A stretch of DNA of 64,000 nt from Corynebacterium jeikeium (GCF_028609885.1 NZ_CP063195.1:310001-374000); one strand, 5' to 3'. Shown: positions 1 to 13,588, numbered from the stretch's first letter. Made by a program: numbers and translations. Notes: generated by a model not told the origin, from the sequence alone.

Positions 1-1
1 G

Positions 2-211
2 GAAGGCGAGGAGCTCGTCGAAAAGACCGTGCGCTACCGCACCGTCGGCGACATGAGCTGCACCGGCGCCGTCCTTTCCACCGCCACGACCATCGAGGAC
101 GTGATCGACGAAATCCGCCAATCCACCACCACCGAGCGCGGCGCCACCCGTGCCGACGACAAGCTCAGTGAGTCCTCCATGGAGGATCGCAAGAAGGAAG
201 GTTACTTCTGA
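2..211 (+). CDS. cysD: Sulfate adenylyltransferase subunit 2, C-terminal part
   Basis: The 3' end of cysD enters from the left edge; the start lies outside. CysD is the adenylylating subunit of ATP sulfurylase, making APS from ATP and sulfate in cytosolic sulfate assimilation, working with the GTPase CysN. The visible 69 residues carry the conserved CysD tail, with RYRTVGDMSCTGAV followed by TERGATRADDK and the terminal MEDRKKEGYF. The TGA stop overlaps the ATG of cysN by one base (TGATG), showing tight translational coupling of the two subunits. Family identification is by recognition of this tail. Confidence 0.95.
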   Translation, partial: EGEELVEKTVRYRTVGDMSCTGAVLSTATTIEDVIDEIRQSTTTERGATRADDKLSESSMEDRKKEGYF

Positions 212-1470
212 TGTCCACCAACCTGCCGACCCTCCGCCTGTGCACCGCCGGCTCCGTCGACGACGGCAAGTCCACCTTCGTGGGCCGCTTGCTGCACGAT
301 ACGAAGTCCATCCTGGCCGACCAGTATGAGTCCGTAGAGCGCGTTTCCAACGCCAAGGGCCTGGAGAACCCGGATCTGTCGCTTCTGGTCGATGGTCTGC
401 GTGCCGAGCGCGAACAGGGCATCACCATCGATGTGGCCTACCGTTACTTCGCCACCGACAAGCGCAGCTTCATCCTGGCCGACACCCCGGGGCACGTGCA
501 GTACACGCGCAACACCGTCACGGGCCTGTCCACCTCGGAGCTCGTCATTGTTCTGGTTGACGCCCGCAACGGCGTGATCGAGCAGACCCGTCGCCACCTG
601 ACCGTGGCTGCGATGATGAAGATCTCCCACGTTATCGTGGCCGTGAACAAGATCGACGCGGTCGATTTCAGCGAGCAGGTCTTCAATGATGTGAAGTCCG
701 ACGTGGATGCGCTGGTCTCCGAGCTGGGTCTGGCGCACGTCGACGTCATTCCGACCTCCGCGCTGCTGGGCGATAATGTCGTCGAACGCAGCCAGAACAC
801 CCCCTGGTACACGGGCCCGTCCGTGCTGGAGATCCTGGAGACCACCGAGCCGGCGAAGAACATCGCTGACGTGGAGCGCGGCCTGCGCTTCCCGATCCAG
901 ATCGTCATCCGCGACCACGCCACCGACCACCGTGGCTACGCAGGCCGCATCACCGCGGGCAAGGTGTCCGTCGGCGATAAGGTGCTGGCCGATGGCCGCG
1001 AGGCGATCATCGAGGGCATCGACGGCCCGGCAGGGGAGCAGCAGACCGCCACCCGCGGCGAGTCCGTCTCCCTGCGCCTGGACCGCGACATTGACCTGTC
1101 TCGCGGGGACATCATCGCCGCCTCCGACCTGCCGGAGCCTCAGCAGTCCTTCACTGCAACGGTCTTCCACCTGTCCGAGACCCCGGTGCGCCTGCGCAGC
1201 AATGTGCTGGTGCGTTACGGCACCGCGCTGGTGCGCGGCCGCGTGGATGAGGTCATCCGTCGCGTGGACATCTCCGGCCGCAACCGCAGCGAGGAGGAGA
1301 TCGCCCACGGTAGCGCCGACGAGCTGGCCCTCAACGACATCGCGGAGGTGCGCGTGACGGTGGCCGAGCCGCTGCCCGTCGAAACCTACCGCCGCGGCGG
1401 TCGCGTGGGTTCCCTGCTGCTGATCAACCCCGGTAGTGGCGACACCCTGACCGCAGGTCTGGTGAACTAA
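211..1470 (+). CDS. cysN: Sulfate adenylyltransferase subunit 1 (GTPase)
   Basis: GTP-hydrolysing partner of CysD, driving APS formation. The 419 residues show an EF-Tu-like GTPase: G1 loop GSVDDGKS at residues 14-21, switch region with EREQGITIDVAYR near 66-78, G3 DTPGH at 91-95 and G4 NKID at 146-149, followed by beta-barrel domains. The length fits CysN alone; there is no fused APS kinase (CysC) domain, consistent with an APS-reductase type pathway as in other corynebacteria. It overlaps cysD by one base and is followed one base later by the chelatase gene, so it belongs to one cys operon. Confidence 0.96.
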   Translation: MSTNLPTLRLCTAGSVDDGKSTFVGRLLHDTKSILADQYESVERVSNAKGLENPDLSLLVDGLRAEREQGITIDVAYRYFATDKRSFILADTPGHVQYTRNTVTGLSTSELVIVLVDARNGVIEQTRRHLTVAAMMKISHVIVAVNKIDAVDFSEQVFNDVKSDVDALVSELGLAHVDVIPTSALLGDNVVERSQNTPWYTGPSVLEILETTEPAKNIADVERGLRFPIQIVIRDHATDHRGYAGRITAGKVSVGDKVLADGREAIIEGIDGPAGEQQTATRGESVSLRLDRDIDLSRGDIIAASDLPEPQQSFTATVFHLSETPVRLRSNVLVRYGTALVRGRVDEVIRRVDISGRNRSEEEIAHGSADELALNDIAEVRVTVAEPLPVETYRRGGRVGSLLLINPGSGDTLTAGLVN

Positions 1471-1471
1471 C

Positions 1472-2200
1472 ATGACTCGGCCGGCACCCATCATCTGCTT
1501 GGCGCATGGATCCCGCCACCCGCAGGCGGACCAGGCGGTCTTCGAGATCGCCGAGCGCATTTCCGAAAGCACTGGGCTGCCGGCCTTCGCCGCCTTCCTG
1601 GACTTCCACCCCGCCACCCTCACGACGGTCGCCCACCGCGTTGTCGCGGCCGGCTACTCGGAGGCGGTAGTGGTTCCTTTGCTGTTCACGCAGGCTTTCC
1701 ACGCTCGCTTCGACGTTCCTGCCGCAATTGCTGAGGCCGTTGACTCTATTGACGCCACCTCGTCCGCCCGCCTGACCCTCCACCTCACTGATGGCTTGGG
1801 AACCGGTGCGGACATGGAGGAGCTGGTTGCCGACTTCACGGCCCAGTACCTCGCTGGCAGTAGTGCTGACAGCACTGACAAGCTCGCGCTGTACTCCGTG
1901 GGCTCCAGCCAGCCGGGTGCGAACGAGGCCGTCGCCGAGTTCGCCGGCCGCGTCGGCGCCCGCCTGAACATGCGCAGCACCCGCGCCTTCGTCGCCACCG
2001 GTAACAACCCGGGCTGCGACACGGAGGCGCTGCTGAAATTCGCAGATGAACGCACCGTCACCGTCCCGCTGTTCGTCAGCCCCGGCCTGCTATGGGACAA
2101 GGCCAAGATCCGAATGCCAAATGGCTGGAAGTGTACGCGCCACCTCGGTGACGCCGTAGCCCCAGTCGTCATCAACCGCGCCTGTCGCGCCCTGCAATAA
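1472..2200 (+). CDS. cysY: Sirohydrochlorin ferrochelatase-like protein (CbiX/SirB family)
   Basis: Predicted to insert iron into sirohydrochlorin to give siroheme, the cofactor of sulfite reductase. The N-terminus reads ICLAHGSRHPQADQAV, the CbiX/SirB signature with the metal-handling His, and a second half (NEAVAEFAGRVGARL onward) looks like the second of two related subdomains. At 242 residues it is the usual two-domain length. It starts one base after the cysN stop. By analogy with the C. glutamicum cysIXHDNYZ operon I call it cysY; the iron rather than cobalt specificity is inferred from context, not from residues. Confidence 0.85.
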   Translation: MTRPAPIICLAHGSRHPQADQAVFEIAERISESTGLPAFAAFLDFHPATLTTVAHRVVAAGYSEAVVVPLLFTQAFHARFDVPAAIAEAVDSIDATSSARLTLHLTDGLGTGADMEELVADFTAQYLAGSSADSTDKLALYSVGSSQPGANEAVAEFAGRVGARLNMRSTRAFVATGNNPGCDTEALLKFADERTVTVPLFVSPGLLWDKAKIRMPNGWKCTRHLGDAVAPVVINRACRALQ

Positions 2201-2269
2201 GCGCACTAGTCGCTCTAGCCCTTCTACCACTCACAGATAGCCCTCATAGACAGCAAGGACTAACCCCTC

Positions 2270-3283
2270 ATGAAGATCTTGATTTTTGCCCTCGTTGGCG
2301 TGGCCGCCCAGTTGGTCGACGGCGCACTGGGCATGGCATTCGGCATCACCGCAACCACCCTGTTGATTTTCTCCGGCCTGGGCCCCGCCCACGCCTCCGC
2401 CGCTATTCACTTGGCAGAAGTCGGTACCACGTTGTTCTCCGGCCTGTCTCACTGGCGACTGAAGAATGTCCACTGGCCGACCGTACTGGCTCTCGGCGTA
2501 CCGGGCGCGATCGGCGCATTCATGGGCGCCTACGTGCTCAGCAACCTTTCGACCAAGGCAGCCGAGCCGGTTGTGTCCACCCTCCTGGTGCTGCTCGGCT
2601 CCTACGTCCTAGTACGCAGTGTGGCCGTGCCGTGGAAAAAGAACGAAGATACCCAGCCGGTATCCACCACCCGCCGCTCCCGCTTCGGCCTGGCAGGGCT
2701 GGGCTTGGCCGGTGGTTTCCTGGATGCCTCCGGTGGCGGTGGCTGGGGGCCGGTTACAACCTCCACCCTCATGAGTGTGGGCAAGGCCGAGCCGCGTCGC
2801 ATCATCGGCACGGTGAACACTGCCGAGTTCCTGGTCGCAATCTCCGCCACCGCTGGCTTCGTTACCGGCATGGGGTCGGAACTGGCGGACAACTGGCAGC
2901 CAGTCGTCGGCCTGCTGGTCGGCGGCGCCATCGCCGCACCGATCGCCGCGTGGATCGTAACTATTATGAAGCCAGAAGTGCTTGGTGGAGTTGTCGGCGG
3001 CTTGCTGATGCTGCTGAACTCCAGCCGCCTGGTGAACTACTTCGGCTTCCTCGGCGTGGTCGCCGTCATCCTGATCGGCCTGGCCGTGATCGTCGCCCTC
3101 GTCGTCGTGCGCAAGCGCTCCCTGCTGGAACGCTCCCTGACCGGGGACGATGCACCGGAAGACTCCCAACAGGCCACCGCGGAAAGCGATGTGGAGGCCA
3201 CCTCGGGCCGGACAAGTGGGCGTCACTACGAAGGAGAGGGAACGAAGGTACAACAGCGCGAGAAAGAACGCGCCAGGGGGTAG
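2270..3283 (+). CDS. cysZ: TSUP-family sulfate/sulfite transporter
   Basis: Integral membrane protein of the TSUP (TauE/SafE) family, last gene of the cys operon and the probable sulfate importer. The 337 residues begin with a hydrophobic helix (LIFALVGVAAQLVDGALGMA) and hold the duplicated TSUP motifs GLGPAHASAAIH and, in the second half, GGFLDASGGGGWGPVTTSTL. About eight membrane segments are visible. The last 50 residues are a hydrophilic, charged tail unusual for the family core. A 69-base gap without an obvious terminator separates it from cysY. Substrate is inferred from the operon (CysZ of C. glutamicum). Confidence 0.87.
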   Translation: MKILIFALVGVAAQLVDGALGMAFGITATTLLIFSGLGPAHASAAIHLAEVGTTLFSGLSHWRLKNVHWPTVLALGVPGAIGAFMGAYVLSNLSTKAAEPVVSTLLVLLGSYVLVRSVAVPWKKNEDTQPVSTTRRSRFGLAGLGLAGGFLDASGGGGWGPVTTSTLMSVGKAEPRRIIGTVNTAEFLVAISATAGFVTGMGSELADNWQPVVGLLVGGAIAAPIAAWIVTIMKPEVLGGVVGGLLMLLNSSRLVNYFGFLGVVAVILIGLAVIVALVVVRKRSLLERSLTGDDAPEDSQQATAESDVEATSGRTSGRHYEGEGTKVQQREKERARG

Positions 3284-3336
3284 GACGAGGGCGAATCTTC
3301 CGTGTAGACCTCGCCACCTAGGGGCTGCCAAGGCAC

Positions 3337-3361
3337 AATGGAAGTGAACTGAAACTCCATT
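3337..3361. promoter_or_regulatory. Inverted repeat upstream of pta
   Basis: AATGGA (3337-3342) and TCCATT (3356-3361) form a 6-base inverted repeat with a 13-base spacer, ending directly before the GAGGAAGG ribosome-binding site (3362-3369) of pta. It could be a weak operator or leader hairpin that partly hides the ribosome-binding site. No match to a named corynebacterial operator was recognised. Confidence 0.3.
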
Positions 3362-3379
3362 GAGGAAGGTATGTGATCT

Positions 3380-4891
3380 GTGTCTATCGCGTCGTCTACT
3401 GCGTCCCGAGGAACTGGCACGAACGCCGTCATCTCACCGATAGCGAGCGCAGCCGCGCGCCGCTCTGACATCTTGGAGGCGCTGGGGGAGGCAGAGGCAG
3501 TCGACATCTTCGACACCATCCGCCCTTCCGCACCCGACTTTGCCGCTGCCCTCGACGCGGCCTACGGCGCTCAAGCCAGTGCCAGTGCCAGTGCAGGAGC
3601 TGGCGCCGTGCTGCTCGGCACCGGCGAGATCAACTTCGACTCGCGCCTCGCCGCCGCCGCGGGTGCCTCCCACTACCTGCTCGCGGGCAGCCCGGCGGAT
3701 GCCACGGCGCTGCAATTGGCCTCCGGGCAGCTCGTCCGCTCCGGCCGTAAGCCTGCCGGTATCTCTTTTATTGACGCCAACGCCTCCGCAGGTGCCGCCG
3801 CAGCGAACGCCGTCGAGGCGGAGGGGCAGGCGATTCGCCACATCGCGCTGGAAGGCATTGCGGAAGCAGCTGCCGGCACCAATGGGGAGAGCGCTGCTAA
3901 GGAGCCGGTGATTGGTCCGGAGCTTTTCGAGCGCAACCTGCTTATAAAGGCCCGCGAGAAGGATGCACACATCGTGCTGCCGGAAGGTGACGACGACCGC
4001 ATCCTCACCGCTGCTGACCAGCTGCTGCGCGCCAAGGTATGTCGGCTGACCATTCTGGGTAACCCGGACGAGATTGCCGGCCGTGCCAAGGAGCTGGGGT
4101 TGGACCTGTCCGGCGCCACGCTGACCGACCCGAGCGAAGACAACCAGTTGGAGGAGTTTGCCACCGAGTTCGCCGAGCTGCGCAAGCACAAGGGGATCAC
4201 GCTGGAGCAGGCGCGGGAGACGATGCAAGACATCAGCTACTACGCCACGATGATGGTCCACAAGGGCATCGCCGACGGCATGGTTTCTGGCGCGGCCCAC
4301 ACGACCGCACACACCATTAAGCCCTCGTTCCAGATCATCAAGACCGCACCGGGAGCGTCGGTGGTCAGCTCCATCTTCCTGATGGTCATGGATGGTGTGC
4401 TGTGGGCATTTGGCGACTGTGCCGTGAACCCGAACCCTACTTCCGACCAGCTGGCAGAGATCGCCGCCGTGTCCGCCAAAACCGCCGCGCAGTTCGGCAT
4501 TGAGCCAAAGGTAGCGATGCTGAGCTACTCCACCGGAACCTCCGGTGCAGGCGAGGACGTGGAGGCAGTCGCCGCCGCCGTGAAGAAGGCTCAGGAGGAC
4601 AACCCGGATCTGCCGCTGGATGGTCCGCTGCAGTTCGATGCCGCAGTGGTGGAATCCGTCGGCCAGAAGAAGCTGCCGGGCTCTGACGTGGCCGGGCAGG
4701 CAACCGTGTTCGTGTTCCCGGACCTGAACTGCGGAAACATTACCTACAAGGCGGTTCAGCGCACCGCCGACGCATTGGCTGTGGGGCCGATCCTGCAGGG
4801 GCTGAACAAGCCGGTGAATGACCTCTCGCGTGGCGCGACCGTGCCAGACATTGTAAACACCGTGGCGATTACGGCAATCCAGGCCAACTAG
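3380..4891 (+). CDS. pta: Phosphate acetyltransferase
   Basis: Converts acetyl-CoA and phosphate to acetyl phosphate and back; with AckA it forms the acetate activation/overflow pathway in the cytosol. The 503 residues contain a variable alanine-rich N-terminal region (about 1-185) and then the PTA/PTB catalytic domain: [55 protein letters not shown] and [15 protein letters not shown]. The GTG start at 3380 follows GAGGAAGG with a 10-base gap; the ATG at 3371 is followed at once by TGA and cannot be used. ackA follows after 95 bases, as in other actinobacteria. Confidence 0.95.
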   Translation: MSIASSTASRGTGTNAVISPIASAAARRSDILEALGEAEAVDIFDTIRPSAPDFAAALDAAYGAQASASASAGAGAVLLGTGEINFDSRLAAAAGASHYLLAGSPADATALQLASGQLVRSGRKPAGISFIDANASAGAAAANAVEAEGQAIRHIALEGIAEAAAGTNGESAAKEPVIGPELFERNLLIKAREKDAHIVLPEGDDDRILTAADQLLRAKVCRLTILGNPDEIAGRAKELGLDLSGATLTDPSEDNQLEEFATEFAELRKHKGITLEQARETMQDISYYATMMVHKGIADGMVSGAAHTTAHTIKPSFQIIKTAPGASVVSSIFLMVMDGVLWAFGDCAVNPNPTSDQLAEIAAVSAKTAAQFGIEPKVAMLSYSTGTSGAGEDVEAVAAAVKKAQEDNPDLPLDGPLQFDAAVVESVGQKKLPGSDVAGQATVFVFPDLNCGNITYKAVQRTADALAVGPILQGLNKPVNDLSRGATVPDIVNTVAITAIQAN

Positions 4892-4986
4892 CCGGAACGT
4901 CGGCGATCGAGGCGCGAACCACCCCGCCCCCGCTGGCCGAGCGGCAAAGGTGCCAACAGAAGAAGAGAAAAGAAGAGAGAAGAATC

Positions 4987-6198
4987 GTGACCAAGTACGT
5001 ACTCGTCCTTAATTCGGGCTCTAGCTCCATCAAATTCCAAGTCCTCGACCCGGAGGCAAACGCGACGGCGGACCCGTTTGTCTCCGGCATCGTCGAGAAG
5101 ATCGGCGAGAAGAAGGGGCACATCCAGATTCAGACTGAAACGTCGAAGATGGAAGACAATCGCCCTATCCTCAGTCACTCTGTTGGCCTAGAACGCGCCT
5201 TCGGCATGATGACGCTACTGGGCGTCGGTCCCCAAGACCTAGACCTGGTAGCAGCAGGGCACCGCGTGGTCCACGGTGGCGCGACGTTCACAGAGCCCGT
5301 GCTGATCGACGACGAGGTGATTGAGCAGCTCAAGGAGCTCATCCCGCTGGCGCCGCTGCACAACCCCGCCAACATCGACGGCATCGAGAACGCCCGCGCG
5401 CTGCTGGAACACGTTCCGCACGTGGCCGTGTTCGATACCGCGTTCTTCTCCACGCTGCCGGAACACGCTGCGAACTACGCCATCAAGAAGGACATCGCTG
5501 ACGAGTACAACATCCGCCGCTACGGCTTCCACGGCACCAGCCACGAGTACGTCTCTTCCAAGGTGCCGGACCTACTGGGCAAGCCCGCCGAGGAAATCAA
5601 CCAGATTACCCTGCACCTGGGCAACGGTGCCTCGGCCGCCGCGATTCGTGGCGGGGAGGCTGTAGATACGACGATGGGATTGACGCCACTAGCCGGTCTG
5701 GTGATGGGCACCCGTTCCGGCGACATTGATCCGGGCATTATTTTCCACCTGGCGCGCTCCGGCGGGATGACGGTGGATCAGGCGGATAAGCTGTTGAACC
5801 GCGAGTCCGGTCTGAAGGGTATGGCTGGCGTGAACGATTTCCGCGAGCTGAAAACCTTGATCGAGGACGGCGATGAAAATGCTCAGCTGGCCTACGACGT
5901 GTACATCCACGCGCTGCGTCGCTTCATTGGGTCTTACATGCTGATCCTCGGTGGCGTGGACGCGATTGTATTCACCGCAGGCGTGGGCGAGAATGCGGTG
6001 CAGGTGCGCCGCGATGCAATGGCTGACCTGCAGAACTTTGGCATTGAGATCGACGAGGCCCGGAATGAGAACTCTGAGGGTATTGTCGGCGCGCGAGAAA
6101 TCTCGACCGACGATTCCAAGGTGAAGGTTTACGTGGTTCCGACGAATGAGGAGCTGGCGATCGCGCGCCAGGCGACTGCGCTGGCCGAGCAGCAGTAG
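4987..6198 (+). CDS. ackA: Acetate kinase
   Basis: Transfers phosphate between acetyl phosphate and ADP, giving acetate and ATP, or the reverse during growth on acetate. The 403-residue protein has the family signatures in order: [13 protein letters not shown] at the N-terminus, [46 protein letters not shown] and a C-terminal FTAGVGENA. Length is typical. The start is GTG at 4987, preceded by a purine-rich stretch (about 4960-4984) that serves as ribosome-binding site. It is convergent with pknG across a 293-base spacer. Confidence 0.97.
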   Translation: MTKYVLVLNSGSSSIKFQVLDPEANATADPFVSGIVEKIGEKKGHIQIQTETSKMEDNRPILSHSVGLERAFGMMTLLGVGPQDLDLVAAGHRVVHGGATFTEPVLIDDEVIEQLKELIPLAPLHNPANIDGIENARALLEHVPHVAVFDTAFFSTLPEHAANYAIKKDIADEYNIRRYGFHGTSHEYVSSKVPDLLGKPAEEINQITLHLGNGASAAAIRGGEAVDTTMGLTPLAGLVMGTRSGDIDPGIIFHLARSGGMTVDQADKLLNRESGLKGMAGVNDFRELKTLIEDGDENAQLAYDVYIHALRRFIGSYMLILGGVDAIVFTAGVGENAVQVRRDAMADLQNFGIEIDEARNENSEGIVGAREISTDDSKVKVYVVPTNEELAIARQATALAEQQ

Positions 6199-6262
6199 GG
6201 GGGGCTGCCTGGGCTAACCTTGGCCTGCTGGGGCGCTGGGATTTGGGTGTCCGCTGGGGCTG

Positions 6263-6388
6263 AAATGTCGTTAGAACGGGAATACGTTAATGCAGATAAT
6301 TTGCATTAATGTAAAAGTGCAGGTCAGGAGCTTGCGATTTGTGGAGACTGTATTTGCGGCTTCATGGATTCCCGCTCTAACGACATTT
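6263..6388. repeat. 126-bp element bounded by 21-bp inverted repeats
   Basis: The left arm (6263-6283, beginning AAATGTCGTTAGA) and right arm (6368-6388, ending CTAACGACATTT) are reverse complements over 21 bases with a single mismatch. The 84 bases between are AT-rich and contain a second inverted repeat, TTAATGCA (6287-6294) and TGCATTAA (6302-6309). It lies between the convergent ackA and pknG genes. The form resembles a small non-autonomous inverted-repeat element (MITE-like) or a very long hairpin. No flanking target duplication was recognised. Confidence 0.6.
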
Positions 6389-6428
6389 GCCGTTCAGGGG
6401 AGGGGCAAGTGCGGGGCGTGGCGTGGGA

Positions 6429-10097
<3,669 letters not shown>

Positions 10098-10098
<1 letters not shown>

Positions 10099-11552
10099 TA
10101 GAGGAACTCCTGCAGTCGGGGCCTAGTGCCGAAGAACACGCACAGTGCGGATAGAACCGTCAGAGCTAGCACGAGGTTGGTCACGTGCCCCGCGGCTGTG
10201 CGGCCTTCCACCAGGATGTCGCGCAGTTCGGCGCGGGTGCTGCTAATGAGCTCCTGCATTTCGTTGTCCACGACTGTGAAATCGGACGTATCCTCACCGG
10301 TGGTGAGCGGGTCATCCTTGCCGTCTCTGCCGTCACTGTCGGTCTTGTCTTTGCCGTCCTTGTTTTCTTCGGGGACCTTCGTATCCAAAGCCGCAGCCAG
10401 TGCCTCGGTGTAACGGCCATTCTTCAGCTCGGAAACCATCTTCGCGTGCGATTCATCCCACGAGCGCAGTGCTTCCCGGGCGGTATCGATGCGCTCGGGA
10501 TGGCTCACTTGGTTGCGCAGACCTTCTAGCTTGCTGTCGATGTCGGCCATGGAATCCGAGAACTCCTGCTGGCGGTCTTCGCCATAGTCGCGCTGAATCA
10601 GGCCCAGTGCTTCCTGGGTGCGCGACTGCTGCACAGAGATACGCACTGCCGTGAGCTGCTCGAGCGGTCGCACGGTCCCCTGAACGTTTTGGTTGCCCGC
10701 GTGCCATGTCAGGGCAGCGCTTAGTGACGCCCATACGAGGGCGAACAGCATAAGCCCAGTAGCCCCCACATATCCCAGGTTGAGGCGCCTATTGGTTAAT
10801 GCCGCGAGCCAGAATTGGGCGATCACCAGCATGATGATTGCCGCCACGATGCCGGAGAGCGGGAACCATAGGGGAGAGGAGAGCTTCGCTTGCTGAGTGG
10901 AGACCTCCTCCGAGGTGCGAGAGTAGAGCTCCTGGGCAGCTGGCAGCATGGTGTCCTGCATCAGCGTGGACGCCTGAGCCAGGTAGGAGGCGCCGACGGG
11001 GTTGCGCAGACGGTCGTGCGTCTGCGCGTTGGACATCAGCTTCAGATAGTCCGGCATGGAGTTCTGGATCTGCAGCACCAGTTCCATTTCCCGGGACTCG
11101 ATGTCATCGATGCCGCTGGTGGCGCGGATGATGGCCATCGAGGCGCTGGACATTGCCGCGTCGTAGTCCCGAGTGGCGGCGTTGGTGGTGGACTTGCGCA
11201 GGAAACTGGTGGTGGCCACCGAGTCGGCCACCGAAAGGGAATTGAAGAGTTCCTGGGCTGCATCCGATAACGGCTCGGTCCGGCTGACCAACGTGTTTAG
11301 TTGCGCCTGGCGGTTCTGCGAGCTGTAGACCATTGCCCCACCCGCAGCGAGGATGGCCAAGACCAGGATCGTTGAGACGATGGTGAGCAGACCGGGGGAG
11401 GTGGAGGCGAACTTGAAGAAACGGCGCGGTGCCTCGAGCGCCGGGTTCATTACCCCTTTGAACGAGATCCCCTTGAACGAGCTGCCACGACCGGTGGGGT
11501 GCTCTTCGCTGTCCATCCACCGGTCTGCCTCAAACGCAGTCACTGGGGGCAT
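10098..11552 (-). CDS. glnX: GlnX membrane signalling protein
   Basis: Transmembrane partner of GlnH that passes the extracellular amino-acid signal to PknG. Four hydrophobic segments are visible: one near the N-terminus (TIVSTILVLAILAAGGAMVY), two in the middle (GIVAAIIMLVIAQFW and GLMLFALVWASLSAAL) and one at the C-terminus (NLVLALTVLSALCVFFG), with two extracellular helical regions between. The reading frame is open up to 11594, but a TATACT box at 11561-11566 lies 8 bases before the ATG at 11552, which favours a leaderless start there (484 residues). A 48-base repeat-like KGISFKG/SSFKG patch near the N-terminus is a minor oddity. Confidence 0.85.
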
Positions 11553-11560
11553 AGCCATAA

Positions 11561-11566
11561 AGTATA
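11561..11566 (-). promoter_or_regulatory. -10 box of the glnX-glnH-pknG operon
   Basis: Read on the minus strand, TATACT lies 8 bases upstream of the ATG at 11552. This spacing puts transcription initiation at or next to the start codon, so the mRNA would be leaderless. No clear ribosome-binding site precedes the ATG, in agreement. Confidence 0.45.
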
Positions 11567-11634
11567 TACAGCCTAAGGAAACGTGTGCCCACAAAGTCTG
11601 CTTAAACTCCCCTTATTGTGGCAAACTAGAACGC

Positions 11635-12690
11635 ATGATTACGGTCAGTTCCCTAACCAAAGCCTATAAAGGCAACACGGTAGTCAACGATTTGAATTTT
11701 GAGGTCACTCCCGGAATCGTCACCGGGTTCCTAGGCCCCAACGGTGCCGGCAAGTCCACCACGATGCGAATGATCGTGGGGCTGGATGAGCCGACCAAGG
11801 GAACTGCCCGTATCGATGGCAAGGCGTATTCCGAGTACCAGCGCCCGCTGGAGAAGGTCGGCACGCTGCTGGACGCCAAGTGGGTTCACCCCAACCGCAG
11901 CGCCGCAGCGCACCTGCGGTGGGTCGCTGCTGCCAATGGCTTTTCCAAGAAGCGCGTTGATGAAGTCCTGGGCATCGTGGGCCTGAGCGATGTAGCGGGC
12001 CGCAAGGCCGGCAAGTTCTCTCTGGGTATGGGCCAGCGCCTAGGCCTGGCCTGTGCACTGCTGGGCGACCCGGAGGTGCTGATCCTAGACGAGCCTGTAA
12101 ACGGCCTGGACCCAGAGGGTATCCGCTGGGTGCGCGATTTCGTCCGCGCCCTGGCGCGGGAGGGGCGCACCGTGCTGATTAGCTCCCACCTGCTCAGTGA
12201 GATGGCACAGACCGCCGACCACCTGATCGTCATCGGTAAGGGGCGCCTGGTGGCAAACCAGAGCACCCACGAGTTCATCAAGTCCACTTCCGAGGTATCC
12301 ACCGTCGTGCGTACCGACCACATCGCGGAGATGAAGGCCGCGCTGACGGAGGAGTCGGTGGCGTTCCAGGAGGGTAAGGATCTGGATGGTCGCCCGACAC
12401 TCACCATCCCGCAGCAGGAAAGCGACTGGATTGGTGCCCTGGCCTACAGCTACGGCCTGCGCCTGCGCGAGCTGTCGGAGAAGCGTCCGAGCCTGGAGGA
12501 TGCATACCTGCGTATGACGCAGGAGCACGTGGAGTACCACGCCAGCGTGGAGCCCGAGAAAACCGAGGCAAGCAAAACTGAGCCTGCAGGTGGGCGTCAT
12601 AAAGAAAAAAGCGCACCAGAAAGCAGCGCTAAGGAAAACAGCGAGGCAACCGGCAACGCCGTGCGCGTGCAGAAGGAAGGGGACAAGTAA
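11635..12690 (+). CDS. ABC transporter ATP-binding protein (ABC-2/exporter type)
   Basis: ATPase subunit of an ABC exporter of the bacitracin-resistance/ABC-2 type. The 351 residues have Walker A GPNGAGKST, Q-loop region, signature FSLGMGQRLGLA, Walker B VLILDEPVNGLDPEG and the H-loop ISSHLLSEM. The tail past residue 300 is a long, highly charged Glu/Lys/Ala stretch, unusual for the family. The ATG at 11635 is chosen because it starts MITVSSLTKAYKGN, the normal beginning; upstream in-frame sequence overlaps glnX. The stop overlaps the permease ATG by one base. Substrate unknown. Confidence 0.92.
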   Translation: MITVSSLTKAYKGNTVVNDLNFEVTPGIVTGFLGPNGAGKSTTMRMIVGLDEPTKGTARIDGKAYSEYQRPLEKVGTLLDAKWVHPNRSAAAHLRWVAAANGFSKKRVDEVLGIVGLSDVAGRKAGKFSLGMGQRLGLACALLGDPEVLILDEPVNGLDPEGIRWVRDFVRALAREGRTVLISSHLLSEMAQTADHLIVIGKGRLVANQSTHEFIKSTSEVSTVVRTDHIAEMKAALTEESVAFQEGKDLDGRPTLTIPQQESDWIGALAYSYGLRLRELSEKRPSLEDAYLRMTQEHVEYHASVEPEKTEASKTEPAGGRHKEKSAPESSAKENSEATGNAVRVQKEGDK

Positions 12691-13502
12691 TGGTGAACCT
12701 GATCAAATCGGAGCTTATTAAGATCCGCAGCACCAAAGCCCTGTGGTGGACCTCCGGGCTGATTCTGTTCTTCTCGCTCGGCTTCGCGCTGCTAAACGGC
12801 GCCATGACCGGCTCGCTGCTGACCAGTGATGAAGCGAAGAAGGACCCAGAGCTTTACATGTCCGTCGCGGCGGGCATCGGTTCCGACATGGGACTTAGCG
12901 GCTTCCTTTCCTTCGGCATGATGATCGTGATGATCCAGGCCGTGATGCTGGTGACCACCGAATACGGCGCGAACACCAGCAAGACCACTCTTCTGGCGAC
13001 CCCGACGCGCTGGCAAGTTCCTATCGCAAAGTTTCTGGTCTACGGCGTGATCGCCTCGATCCTCGCATTGATCTCCAACGTTCTAGGAACGATTCTCGCC
13101 AGCTGGTCGCTCGGCTGGAAGCTGGAGGAGGAAGAGCTGCTGGGCAAGGTGGGCCTCGGCGCCGATGGTCTGTGGGAGCAGATCGGGCGCATCGAGCTTT
13201 ACCTGCTGCTAACCATCGCCGCTGCCATCGGCGTGGGCTACTTGGTGCGCAACACCGCCGGTGGCATCGCAATCATGCTGCTGTGGAACCTGGTGATCGA
13301 GGGCACGCTGGTGCAGCTGGTACCGAAGATTCGCGACTGGCTGCCACCGTACATGCCGTTCACCAACGCTGACGCCTACACCGGCATGCGGGATCTCGAC
13401 GGGGCGCCGTGGGGTCAGACCGGCTCAATCTTGTACTTCGCCGCCTGGTGTGTGGTGCTCTTCGTTGTTGGCCTAGTGACGCTGAAGAAGCGGGACGCCT
13501 AA
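12690..13502 (+). CDS. ABC-2 type transporter permease
   Basis: Membrane partner of the ATPase just upstream, translationally coupled through a TAATG overlap. The 270 residues begin VNLIKSELIKIRSTKALWW, the standard ABC-2 permease opening, and contain about six membrane helices, with FLSFGMMIVMIQAVMLVTTEYGANTSKTTLLATPTR holding the conserved region after the second helix. The pair probably exports a lipid, peptide or drug; nothing in the neighbourhood identifies it. An intrinsic terminator follows. Confidence 0.88.
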   Translation: MVNLIKSELIKIRSTKALWWTSGLILFFSLGFALLNGAMTGSLLTSDEAKKDPELYMSVAAGIGSDMGLSGFLSFGMMIVMIQAVMLVTTEYGANTSKTTLLATPTRWQVPIAKFLVYGVIASILALISNVLGTILASWSLGWKLEEEELLGKVGLGADGLWEQIGRIELYLLLTIAAAIGVGYLVRNTAGGIAIMLLWNLVIEGTLVQLVPKIRDWLPPYMPFTNADAYTGMRDLDGAPWGQTGSILYFAAWCVVLFVVGLVTLKKRDA

Positions 13503-13529
13503 CGCGCTTTTTCTTAGTGACGCCCCTTC

Positions 13530-13570
13530 GCCCCACCGGCTCTGAGATGCCAGGTGGGGCCTTTATTTTT
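13530..13570 (+). terminator. Intrinsic terminator after the ABC exporter operon
   Basis: GCCCCACC (13530-13537) pairs with GGTGGGGC (13553-13560), with additional GGC/GCC pairing inside, followed by CTTTATTTTT. It lies between the permease and the convergent MarR gene and may serve both. Confidence 0.85.
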
Positions 13571-13588
13571 GCGGGGACTTTTGGGGTG

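Noticed and set aside
202..1623. Long minus-strand open frame of 473 codons opposite cysN
   Set aside because: Antisense shadow of cysN in a high-GC codon-biased gene; low-complexity His/Gly/Val composition and no recognisable motif.
11353..11634. Upstream extension of the ABC ATPase reading frame
   Set aside because: It overlaps glnX on the other strand and adds 94 residues that no ABC ATPase has; MITVSSLTKAYKGN at 11635 is the natural start.
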